Shown: positions 1 to 6,762 of the stretch, in pieces
Layout: the number at the start of each line of letters is the position of its first letter
Position numbering within the stretch: the first letter of the stretch is position 1
Origin: SIG636 sp045592105
GTDB taxonomy: Bacteria > Bacillota > Clostridia > Oscillospirales > CAG-382
Direction: 5' to 3'
Length of the DNA: 48,271 nt
Assembly (NCBI GenBank): GCA_045592105.1
Contig: JAZNUB010000006.1
Coordinates: 1 to 48,271, forward strand
The notes under the pieces: generated by a model
Told to the model about the DNA's origin: nothing
Database searches by the model: none
Seen by the model: only the letters and a program-made list of their open reading frames with translations
Made by a program: the position numbers and the translations under genes

Positions 1-81
1 CTCTTGATTGAGTTTCCCACATTTCCGATATGCGCCAAAAACGAGGGTTTTGCTAACCCTCCTTCTCGCTGTACCCTTTTT

Positions 82-103
82 GCCTCAAAAACGAGGCTTT
101 TTT
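82..103 (+). terminator. Rho-independent terminator
   Basis: A 5-bp GCCTC/GAGGC stem with a short A-rich loop is followed directly by six T. It fits termination of a plus-strand gene lying left of the window. Confidence 0.55.
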
Positions 104-142
104 CTTTTTCTTCGATGTATTAGTCCCAATCGCAGAAAAAAA

Positions 143-194
143 GAGCTGTCTCAAATGCTCAATCCTTGCATTTGAGACAGCCCCATCTTTTTTT
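143..194 (+). terminator. Rho-independent terminator (GAGACAG family)
   Basis: A perfect 13-bp stem pairs 146-158 with 168-180, and is followed by CCCC, AT, C and a T7 run. The arm sequence TGAGACAGCCCC recurs at 20540-20564 and 34439-34580, so this hairpin belongs to a dispersed family. Confidence 0.75.
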
Positions 195-256
195 AAATAA
201 AGAGGAGATTGGAAATAATTTTATACGGCAAAAGCCGCTTTTTTTCGCGCAAACGC

Positions 257-285
257 TTGACATCACCTACTGTTTTGTGTAGAAT
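257..285 (+). promoter_or_regulatory. Sigma-A type promoter of the redox operon
   Basis: TTGACA at 257-262 and TAGAAT at 280-285 are separated by 17 bp. Transcription would start near 292, giving a leader of about 37 nt before the ATG at 329. Confidence 0.75.
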
Positions 286-328
286 TACTTTAACATAATA
301 ACGTATGAATTATAATGGAGGAATATAT

Positions 329-829
329 ATGTGTGATTGCAAATGCGGTGGCTCCTGCAGTGATTTGTCCTTGCTGGATGGTGTTTTAAGCACCTACGGG
401 CATGACACGGGCAACCTTATAACGGTATTGCAGAAGGCGCAGGAAATATATGGTTACATCCCCACCGACGTTGTGTACTACGTGGCGGAGAAAATGGGTA
501 GCACCCCCGCAAAGGTTATGGGCGTGGCTACTTTTTATACGCAGTTCCGTTTAAAGCCTGTTGGCAAGTATCTTATTATGCTTTGTAAGGGTACTGCCTG
601 CCACGTAAACGGAGCTGACGGGATTGAAAAAGCTATAACCGAGCATCTTGGTATAGAGGATGGCGGCACTACTGAGGACGGTATGTTTTCCCTTAAAAAC
701 GTTGCTTGCCTTGGGTGTTGCAGTCTTTCGCCCGTTATGATGATAAACGGCGTGGCTTACGGCTCTTTAACGCCGTCCAAAGCGGTTTCTATTTTAGAAG
801 ATCTTCGTAAGGAAGGTGCAGCAGTATGA
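329..829 (+). CDS. NuoE/HydC-like [2Fe-2S] subunit of a bifurcating NAD(P) oxidoreductase
   Basis: This 166-residue thioredoxin-fold protein should carry one [2Fe-2S] cluster on Cys86, Cys91, Cys127 and Cys131 (motifs CKGTAC and CLGCC), as NuoE and HydC do. It would pass electrons between the flavin of its NuoF-like partner and the rest of a soluble complex. The start at 329 is chosen because GGAGG lies 8 nt upstream; the in-frame ATG at 305 lies upstream of that ribosome site. The first ten residues contain four Cys (2, 4, 6, 10), which is unusual for the family and could be an additional metal site; that is inference. The stop overlaps the next start by four bases, which indicates translational coupling. 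NuoE of a complete complex I is unlikely because no membrane subunits follow. Confidence 0.9.
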   Translation: MCDCKCGGSCSDLSLLDGVLSTYGHDTGNLITVLQKAQEIYGYIPTDVVYYVAEKMGSTPAKVMGVATFYTQFRLKPVGKYLIMLCKGTACHVNGADGIEKAITEHLGIEDGGTTEDGMFSLKNVACLGCCSLSPVMMINGVAYGSLTPSKAVSILEDLRKEGAAV

Positions 830-2562
830 GGATAGTTGTTGGTCAGGGTAGCTGTGGTATAGCCGCAGGTGCCGAAAAGGTTCTTTCCGCAATCGAGGCG
901 GCAGGTGTTAAGGTTGGCGTTACGGGCTGTATAGGTATGTGCTACCTTGAGCCTATCGTTGATATATACGAGGGTGAAACGCTTCTTAAGCGTTTGGTGC
1001 GCGTTTCTGAAAAGGATGGTGCGCGCATAGCAAACGCTGTGCTAAGCGGTGATATTGAATGCCTTAGCGATATAGAAATAAGCGAGGAGGATAACCAATT
1101 TCTTGCTTTGCAAACGCGCATTGCGCTTCGCAACTGCGGCGTTATCGACCCTACGGATATTAACGCATATATCGCTTGTGACGGTTACAAGGCGCTTGCC
1201 AAGGTGCTTGGCGGGATGACGCCTGAAGAGGTAATCGAAGAAATAAAGGTATCCGGTCTTGCAGGCAGAGGCGGCGCAGGCTTCCCCACTTGGTTTAAGT
1301 GGAACGCCGCAAGGGCTTCCGTTGGCGGCAAGAAATACCTTATATGCAATGCGGATGAGGGTGACCCCGGTGCGTTTATGGACCGTGCCGTTATTGAAAG
1401 TGACCCGCACACGCTTATTGAGGGTATGCTTATCGGTGCCTACGCAATAGGCGCGTCCGAAGCGGTGGTTTACGTTAGGGCAGAATACCCGCTTGCTATA
1501 ACCCGCTTGGAGGAGGCTATAAAGCAGGCAACCGAAAACGGATATTTGGGTGAAAACATTCTTGGCAGCGGCTTTAGCTGTAAGATGAGGATAAAAGCAG
1601 GCGCAGGTGCGTTTGTTTGCGGTGAGGAAACCGCACTTATAGAAAGCCTTGAGGGTAAACGCGGTATGCCGCGCTTAAAGCCCCCCTTCCCTGCACAAAA
1701 GGGCTATAACGACCTGCCTTCCAACATAAACAACGTAGAAACCTTTGCAAACGTTGCGTGGATAATACTTAACGGCGGCAGTGCGTTTTCCGCAATGGGT
1801 ACCGAAAACAGCAAGGGCACCAAGGTGTTTGCGCTTACGGGTAAGATAAAACGCGGCGGTCTTGTTGAGGTGCCTATGGGCAAAACGCTTCGCCACGTAA
1901 TATACGATATTGGCGGCGGCATAAGGGACGGTAAGAGGTTTAAAGCCGTTCAGATGGGCGGCCCCTCCGGCGGCTGTATCCCCGAAGCGTTGCTTGACAC
2001 GGTTATTGACTATAAGTGTCTTGGCGCAACGGGTGCTATAATGGGCTCCGGCGGTATGGTTGTTATGGACGAAGGTACCTGTATGGTAAATATGGCGCGC
2101 TTCTTCCTTGACTTTACCACTAAAGAATCCTGCGGTAAATGCGTACATTGCCGTATAGGCACAAAGCGTATGTACGAGATACTTACGCGCATAACCGAGG
2201 GTAACGGTGTGGACGGTGATATAGAGCTTTTAGAGGAGCTTTGTGTTGGCATAAAGGACGGTGCGCTGTGCGGCTTAGGGCAAACCGCGCCCAACCCCGT
2301 GCTTACCGCTATCCGCTACTTCCGCGATGAATACGAAGCACATATTAAAAACAAAAAGTGCCCCGCAGGCGAATGCACGGCACTTATCAGCTACACGATA
2401 GACAAAGAAAAATGCGTAGGCTGTAGCCTTTGTGCAAGGAACTGCCCCGTTGGTGCTATCAGCGGCGTTGTTAAACAGCCCTATACTATAGATAAAGCGC
2501 TTTGCATTAAGTGTGGCAAATGCGCGGCGGTATGCCGCTTCGGCGCCGCACACGCAGAATAA
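826..2562 (+). CDS. NuoF/HydB-like NADH-binding flavoprotein with ferredoxin domain
   Basis: The 578-residue protein has an N-terminal thioredoxin-like segment (residues 1-90; Cys10, Cys35 and Cys39 visible), then the NuoF core. The core shows GLAGRGGAGFPT at 144-155 and NADEGDPGAFMDR at 175-187 for FMN and NADH, and the [4Fe-4S] ligands Cys436, Cys439, Cys442 and Cys482. The C-terminus adds two ferredoxin-type [4Fe-4S] motifs (Cys530/533/536/540 and Cys560/563/566/570). This domain order is that of HydB, HndC and StnB, not of complex I NuoF, which lacks the ferredoxin tail. In those families the subunit oxidises or reduces NAD(H) in flavin-based electron bifurcation. It sits second in a tight three-gene operon. 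Confidence 0.92.
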   Translation: MRIVVGQGSCGIAAGAEKVLSAIEAAGVKVGVTGCIGMCYLEPIVDIYEGETLLKRLVRVSEKDGARIANAVLSGDIECLSDIEISEEDNQFLALQTRIALRNCGVIDPTDINAYIACDGYKALAKVLGGMTPEEVIEEIKVSGLAGRGGAGFPTWFKWNAARASVGGKKYLICNADEGDPGAFMDRAVIESDPHTLIEGMLIGAYAIGASEAVVYVRAEYPLAITRLEEAIKQATENGYLGENILGSGFSCKMRIKAGAGAFVCGEETALIESLEGKRGMPRLKPPFPAQKGYNDLPSNINNVETFANVAWIILNGGSAFSAMGTENSKGTKVFALTGKIKRGGLVEVPMGKTLRHVIYDIGGGIRDGKRFKAVQMGGPSGGCIPEALLDTVIDYKCLGATGAIMGSGGMVVMDEGTCMVNMARFFLDFTTKESCGKCVHCRIGTKRMYEILTRITEGNGVDGDIELLEELCVGIKDGALCGLGQTAPNPVLTAIRYFRDEYEAHIKNKKCPAGECTALISYTIDKEKCVGCSLCARNCPVGAISGVVKQPYTIDKALCIKCGKCAAVCRFGAAHAE

Positions 2563-2579
2563 CGAAAGGGGATGTGGAT

Positions 2580-4601
2580 ATGGAAAATATAAACATTAAA
2601 ATAAACGGCATCCCGCTAACGGGCGTTAAGGGCGAAACCATTCTGCAAATAGCAGAACGTGCAGGTATCGAGATACCAACGCTTTGCCAAAGCGAGCTTG
2701 TTAAAAACTACGGTGCTTGCGGTCTTTGCGTTGTTGAGGCTGTTGGTATGCCCAAGCTTATGCGCGCTTGCTCTACCGTAGCGCAGGACGGGATGGATAT
2801 CAACACCGAAAGCGAAAGGGTTGTGCGCTCCCGCGCGCTTGCGCTTGAACTGCTTATGAGTGACCACGATGGGGACTGTAAGGGTCCCTGTACCCTAAAC
2901 TGCCCCGCAGGTACCGATTGCCAAGGCTATATCAAGGCTATCGCTGATGGGGACGACGAGAAGGCAGTTGACATAATCAAGGAAAAGCTTCCTCTGCCTG
3001 CATCTATCGGGCGTATCTGCCCGCACCCTTGCGAAAAGGCGTGCCGCAGGCAGTACGTTGAAGAAGCTATATCCATAGCGCACCTTAAAGCGTTTGCGGC
3101 TGATAGGGTTTTGGAAAAGGGAGAAAAAGCAAAGGCTGTTGCCGCTTCCACAGGCAAGCGCGTTGCAATAGCAGGCGGCGGCCCCGCAGGGCTTACTGCG
3201 GCATACTTCCTTGCGCTTAAAGGGCACGCGGTTACTATCTACGAATCCATGCCTAAAGCGGGCGGTATGCTTCGTTACGGTATACCCGAATACAGGCTAC
3301 CCAAGGCTGTTTTAGACAAGGAAATAGCATTAATTGAGGATATGGGCGTTAAAATCCTTTGCAACACTCGCATAGGCAAGGACGTAAGCTTTGAACAGCT
3401 TCAAAAAGAAAACGATGCCGTTATTATCGCTATCGGCGCGTGGACAAGTATGAAGGTTGGCTGTGCGGGCGAGGAGCTAAACGGCGTTTACGGCGGTATA
3501 GACTTTTTGCGCTCCATAGCACTTGGCGCACCCGCCCACATTGGTGAAAAGGTTGTTATTATGGGCGGCGGCAACACGGCAATGGACGCTTGCCGTAGTG
3601 CAATAAGGCTTGGCGCGAAGGAGGTAACGGTGGTTTATCGCCGTACCGAAAAGGAAATGCCTGCCGAAAAGATAGAGATAGCAGAAGCTAAGGAGGAGGG
3701 CGTTACCTTCCGTTTCCTTGCAAACCCCTGCGAGCTTATTGGGGAAAACGGCACTCTTAAGCAGGTTAAGCTTCAGGTTATGGAGCTTGGCGAGCCTGAT
3801 GCAGGCGGCAGAAGAAGCCCCGTACCCGTTGAGGGCAAGTTTGATTATATAGAGGCGGACAGCTTTATTGAAGCTATCGGGCAGAAGGTTTCCGTTAGCG
3901 GCTTTGAAGGTGTGGAGCTTAACCGTAAGGGCATCATCTGTGCGGACGAGCATTCTTTCCGCACCAATATAGAGGGCGTTTTTGCTGTTGGCGATGCTAC
4001 CAACAAGGGCGCGGATATAGCTATTGCCGCTATCGGTGAGGCTAACAAGGCGGCGTTGGTTGTTGATGCATACCTTAACGGCTTGGATATCCCATACAGA
4101 AAGCCTTTTGTTTCCGAAAGAAAGGTTGAAAATATTGATTTCTCCACGCGTGAGAAGGCGGCAAGATGCAATATGCCCCAGCGTGCGCCTGAGGAAAGAC
4201 GTAACGACTTTAAAGAGGTTAATTTGGGGCTGGACGAGGCAACTGCAAGAGCTGAAGCAAAGCGTTGCTTGGAGTGCGGCTGTCACGATTATAACGACTG
4301 TAAGCTTATCCGCTATTCCGACAAGTATATAAACGCGGTGCGTTTTGCAGGCGATAAGCGCCTTACCGACAGTGAAGATAGGCTTAAGGTAATTGAGCGC
4401 AACAACGGCAAGTGCATACTTTGCGGGCTTTGCGTTCGCGTTTGTGACGAGGTTGTTGGTGCCGGCTTGCTTGGCTTGGTTGGCAGAGGCTTTACCACCG
4501 TTATTAAGCCCGAATTTAGGGACAGCAAGGCTGTTGACGTTTGCGCTGCTTGTGGGAAGTGCTTGGAGCTTTGCCCCACAGGTGCCCTTAAACGGGTTTA
4601 A
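2580..4601 (+). CDS. NuoG-type ferredoxin fused to NfnB/GltD-like NADPH flavoprotein (Stn-type transhydrogenase subunit)
   Basis: The 673-residue protein starts with a [2Fe-2S] domain (Cys36, Cys47, Cys50, Cys64), then a Cys-rich linker (Cys100-155) and a GltD/NfnB-like flavoprotein. The flavoprotein shows the FAD motif GGGPAGLTAAY near 199 and the second dinucleotide motif GGGNTAMDACRSA near 329 followed by VYRRT, typical of NADPH sites. A Cys cluster lies at 563-574 and two [4Fe-4S] ferredoxin motifs at 612-622 and 655-665. In HydABC hydrogenases this position is taken by a subunit with an H-cluster domain; none is present. The layout instead matches my recollection of the Stn (Sporomusa-type Nfn) transhydrogenases, which couple NADH, NADPH and ferredoxin. 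The start at 2580 follows GAAAGGGG. An NADH-dependent formate dehydrogenase module is an alternative, but no catalytic subunit is nearby. Confidence 0.85.
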   Translation: MENINIKINGIPLTGVKGETILQIAERAGIEIPTLCQSELVKNYGACGLCVVEAVGMPKLMRACSTVAQDGMDINTESERVVRSRALALELLMSDHDGDCKGPCTLNCPAGTDCQGYIKAIADGDDEKAVDIIKEKLPLPASIGRICPHPCEKACRRQYVEEAISIAHLKAFAADRVLEKGEKAKAVAASTGKRVAIAGGGPAGLTAAYFLALKGHAVTIYESMPKAGGMLRYGIPEYRLPKAVLDKEIALIEDMGVKILCNTRIGKDVSFEQLQKENDAVIIAIGAWTSMKVGCAGEELNGVYGGIDFLRSIALGAPAHIGEKVVIMGGGNTAMDACRSAIRLGAKEVTVVYRRTEKEMPAEKIEIAEAKEEGVTFRFLANPCELIGENGTLKQVKLQVMELGEPDAGGRRSPVPVEGKFDYIEADSFIEAIGQKVSVSGFEGVELNRKGIICADEHSFRTNIEGVFAVGDATNKGADIAIAAIGEANKAALVVDAYLNGLDIPYRKPFVSERKVENIDFSTREKAARCNMPQRAPEERRNDFKEVNLGLDEATARAEAKRCLECGCHDYNDCKLIRYSDKYINAVRFAGDKRLTDSEDRLKVIERNNGKCILCGLCVRVCDEVVGAGLLGLVGRGFTTVIKPEFRDSKAVDVCAACGKCLELCPTGALKRV

Positions 4602-4646
4602 GAAAACGGCGAAGAACGGACAAAATTCAGTTAATTGTTTATAGTT

Positions 4647-4676
4647 GAAAAGGCGATGGAAAATCGCCTTTTCTTT
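4647..4676 (+). terminator. Terminator of the redox operon
   Basis: An 11-bp GAAAAGGCGAT stem pairs with ATCGCCTTTTC around a 5-nt loop and runs into a T-rich tail. It lies 45 bp after the last stop codon. Confidence 0.8.
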
Positions 4677-4699
4677 TCTATTTTGTATTTTTGTCCTTT

Positions 4700-4751
4700 G
4701 AACAAACATCGGCTCGCTGTACAACAGTACAGCTCTCGCCTCTGTTTGTCC
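4700..4751. repeat. Imperfect palindromic intergenic repeat, copy A
   Basis: The arms ACAAACA-TCGGCTC-GCTGTAC and their near-complement enclose a 4-nt loop between GTAC halves. A diverged copy lies at 48213-48261, also downstream of an operon terminator. The identity of the family is unknown. Confidence 0.7.
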
Positions 4752-4862
4752 AATCTTCATCCCTTTTCTTAAACCCTCACGCTTTTTTTAATTGTTACAT
4801 ACGGGTTTAAGAAAACGCCGAAGAACGGACAAAATTTATTAGTTTATTTATTGTGTATACGA

Positions 4863-4907
4863 AAAAGGGGTTTTCTTAAATCAAAATTGATTTAAGAAAG
4901 CCCCTTT
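4863..4907. terminator. Long hairpin, possible bidirectional terminator
   Basis: A stem of about 20 bp with one G-T pair (AAGGGGTTTTCTTAAATCAA and its complement) encloses a 4-nt loop. The T- and A-rich flanks could serve transcription from either side, for example the minus-strand dockerin gene at 5145. Confidence 0.5.
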
Positions 4908-4950
4908 AGGATTCATATAAACACAAATGCCAAATATATTCGTTACGTAT

Positions 4951-5046
4951 CGGTCGATTCGTGAATCGACCCTACGCACCGCAACAAGGTTTAGTTTTAA
5001 AATAAAGCGCTACAACTAAATTGTATGGGTCATTCACGAATGACCC
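4951..5046. repeat. Paired 20-bp palindromes with a shared intergenic repeat
   Basis: GGTCGATTCGTGAATCGACC at 4952-4971 and GGGTCATTCACGAATGACCC at 5027-5046 have the same 9-bp stem, 2-nt loop plan but different bases. The segment AATCGACCCTACGCACCGC at 4964-4982 recurs with one change at 34615-34633 and 34757-34775, in each case followed by a similar A/T-rich stretch. Confidence 0.75.
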
Positions 5047-5144
5047 GTTACGCAACATCTAAAAACCACTTAACAGTTTTGGCACAGCTCCAAAATCATA
5101 ATCATTTCGTTTTCCGCACCATAAAAGCCGCGTGATGGTATAAA

Positions 5145-5969
5145 CTAAAAGCCCTCTAACAAGCCACAGTCATACTTCAATATAAGAGAGGCATCCAAAT
5201 TGCCAACCTCGCCGTCCTTATTAACGTCGGCAGCCTTCTCATCTATCGTGCTTATGATGCCTGCATCGTATCGAAGAAGCTTTGCGGCATCAAGGTTATC
5301 TACCGTTCCGTTGCCGTCAACGTCCCCAAGCAATACTGTGCGGTTAAACTGTGCTGTAAACACAACGTTTGCAACGACAACGCCGTTTTCAACGCCGCCT
5401 TCGCTTGCAACCCATCCTGCAAACTCATAGCCTGCGTTTGCAGTGGGCGTGGGGAAGCTTATATCATTAACCAAAGTGCCTTCCTCAACCGTTATTGCCG
5501 AAGTAGAGGAGATACTGCCGTTTTCCCCTGCGGCAAAGCTAACGGTATAGCTTGCCGTATCCTCAGCCGTTACAACAACCGTTGCACTTATGGGCTGAAT
5601 AATGCTTGCCTGAACACAGCTAAGCGTAGCTTTAAAAGGCTGGGTAAAATCCGTTAGTGCCGAATCATCAAGGAAAAAGCTATACATAAACTTGCCGTTG
5701 CCTTGGTCAAGATCGCTCCCCATAGGGTTACGGATGCTTATAGTTCTATTATTTGCATCCAAAAGCGTTATCATATACATACGGGTGGGTTGAAGCGCGC
5801 CCGTATAGGTGCCGCTGTAGGTTACGGTTTCGGTAGCGGTGTTATAAACAGCATCAAACGCGGTAGGAGTACAAATATAAACCGCCGCGCTTGCCTGCAA
5901 AGCAAATGCGCTAACCAAAATCACAGCCAAAACCAAAACTGCTATTCTTGAAATGCTTATTTTTTCCAT
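5145..5969 (-). CDS. Secreted dockerin-containing protein
   Basis: The 274-residue protein begins with a signal peptide (hydrophobic core about residues 8-27, cleavage near ASA). Residues about 30-138 form a domain I do not recognise. Residues about 140-208 resemble an InlB B-repeat/Flg_new module (YTVSFAAGENGSI... GYEFAGW). The C-terminal 62 residues are a type I dockerin with two calcium-binding loops (DVDGNGTVDNLDAAKLLRYD and DVNKDGEVGNLDASLILKYD). Dockerins bind cohesins on a scaffold, so the protein is probably exported and docked outside the cell. A GGAGG site precedes the ATG, and a promoter lies at 6001-6029. The subtilase at 42412 carries the same kind of dockerin. Confidence 0.85.
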   Translation of the reverse strand: MEKISISRIAVLVLAVILVSAFALQASAAVYICTPTAFDAVYNTATETVTYSGTYTGALQPTRMYMITLLDANNRTISIRNPMGSDLDQGNGKFMYSFFLDDSALTDFTQPFKATLSCVQASIIQPISATVVVTAEDTASYTVSFAAGENGSISSTSAITVEEGTLVNDISFPTPTANAGYEFAGWVASEGGVENGVVVANVVFTAQFNRTVLLGDVDGNGTVDNLDAAKLLRYDAGIISTIDEKAADVNKDGEVGNLDASLILKYDCGLLEGF

Positions 5970-6000
5970 TTTTTATTCCTCCGTATTACACGTTGATTTA

Positions 6001-6029
6001 ATTATAACACATATAAATCAGTTTGTCAC
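6001..6029 (-). promoter_or_regulatory. Promoter of the dockerin gene
   Basis: On the minus strand GTGACA and TATAAT are separated by 17 bp. It lies directly against the stop codon of the upstream pseudouridine synthase, so the dockerin gene has its own promoter. Confidence 0.65.
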
Positions 6030-6701
6030 CTATATTTTTTTGGAAAAATCAGGCTGTGCTTGCCAAAACAGCTCCCAAGGCAAGCCTTGCGGTATATCTG
6101 CCGTAAACTCAAGCCTTTCGCCGTTTTGTGGGTGGTTAAAGCTTATGCTGTACGATAACAGCGCTATCCCCTGCTTTTCCGTTCTGCCGCCATATTTACC
6201 GTCACCGTAAAGCGGGGTTTTGCGTGCCGAAAACTGCACGCGTATTTGATGCGTTCTGCCCGTGTGCAAGCGTATTTGCACCAAAGACAGCGCATTACCT
6301 CCGTAATCCACGCTTGCCTTTAGGCTGTAATCCAGCACCGCCTTCTTAACGCCTGCCCTCGCCTTGTCAACAACAAAGCTTTTGTTCCTTCGCCTATCGT
6401 GAAACAGCATATCGGTGTAAGTGCCGCTTGCCTCGGAAGGAACACCGCGCACCACCGCAAGATACTGCTTAACAAACGCACCGTTTTGCATTTGCGTGGA
6501 AAGCTGTGCCGCGGCGCGCTTGTTAAGCGCATACACCATCACGCCGCTAACGCCCGTATCAAGCCTGTGAACAGCGTACACATCAGCCCCCGTTTGCTCC
6601 TCCAACGCGGCAGGCAAGCTGTTTTCACCCGCTTCCGACACAAGCCCCGCAGGCTTTATGCAAACAAGTATATCCTTATCACTATACAATATCTCTATCA
6701 A
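6030..6701 (-). CDS. RluA-family pseudouridine synthase
   Basis: The protein of about 223 residues carries the RluA motif HRLDTGVSG with the catalytic Asp near residue 48, followed by the conserved GRTHQIRVQ segment. These enzymes convert selected uridines of rRNA or tRNA to pseudouridine in the cytoplasm. There is no N-terminal S4 domain, as in the short RluA/RluC-like members; the RNA target cannot be told from sequence. I prefer a TTG start at 6701 because AAGGCGGTGG lies just upstream; a longer frame to 6752 would run through the hairpin at 6709-6745. The gene follows sipL on the same strand with a 61-bp gap. Confidence 0.85.
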   Translation of the reverse strand: MIEILYSDKDILVCIKPAGLVSEAGENSLPAALEEQTGADVYAVHRLDTGVSGVMVYALNKRAAAQLSTQMQNGAFVKQYLAVVRGVPSEASGTYTDMLFHDRRRNKSFVVDKARAGVKKAVLDYSLKASVDYGGNALSLVQIRLHTGRTHQIRVQFSARKTPLYGDGKYGGRTEKQGIALLSYSISFNHPQNGERLEFTADIPQGLPWELFWQAQPDFSKKI

Positions 6702-6708
6702 GCAAACC

Positions 6709-6745
6709 ACCGCCTTCCCTGTGATTTTATCACAAAGAAGGCGGT
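6709..6745 (-). terminator. Hairpin between sipL and the pseudouridine synthase
   Basis: ACCGCCTTC pairs with GAAGGCGGT and an inner TGTGA pairs with TCACA. There is no T run, and the 3' arm holds the probable ribosome site of the next gene, so it could limit translation as well as act as a weak terminator. Confidence 0.5.
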
Positions 6746-6762
6746 ATGGCAAGTGTTAAATG

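Larger units (their letters stand above)
1..304 (+). other. Intergenic region before the first operon
   Basis: No gene was found here. The stretch holds a small GAGGGTT/AACCCTC hairpin at 43-61, a GCCTC/GAGGC hairpin with a T run at 82-103, a stronger terminator at 143-194 and the promoter of the following operon at 257-285. It probably begins just downstream of a gene outside the window. Confidence 0.7.
4592..4836 (+). repeat. 36-bp direct repeat flanking a hairpin element
   Basis: Positions 4592-4627 and 4801-4836 match at 35 of 36 bases. The first copy contains the last three codons and stop of the NfnB-like gene; the second is a displaced copy 209 bp downstream. Between them lie the operon terminator and the palindromic element at 4700-4751. 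Confidence 0.85.
4602..5144. other. Repeat-rich intergenic region
   Basis: I see no gene here. The stretch holds the terminator at 4647, the 36-bp direct repeats, palindromic element A, the hairpin at 4863 and two related 20-bp palindromes at 4952-4971 and 5027-5046. The bases from about 5050 to 5144 show no clear signal. Confidence 0.7.

Noticed and set aside
305..328. Upstream ATG of the NuoE-like gene
   Set aside because: The ribosome site GGAGG lies downstream of it and in front of the ATG at 329.
329..4601. Respiratory complex I or an NADH-dependent [FeFe]-hydrogenase
   Set aside because: No membrane subunits and no H-cluster domain follow; the third gene carries an NfnB-like flavoprotein instead.
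3477..4760. 427-codon minus-strand frame opposite the NfnB-like gene
   Set aside because: It has no recognisable domain and lies opposite a gene with intact cofactor motifs. Its length follows from the codon bias of the real gene.
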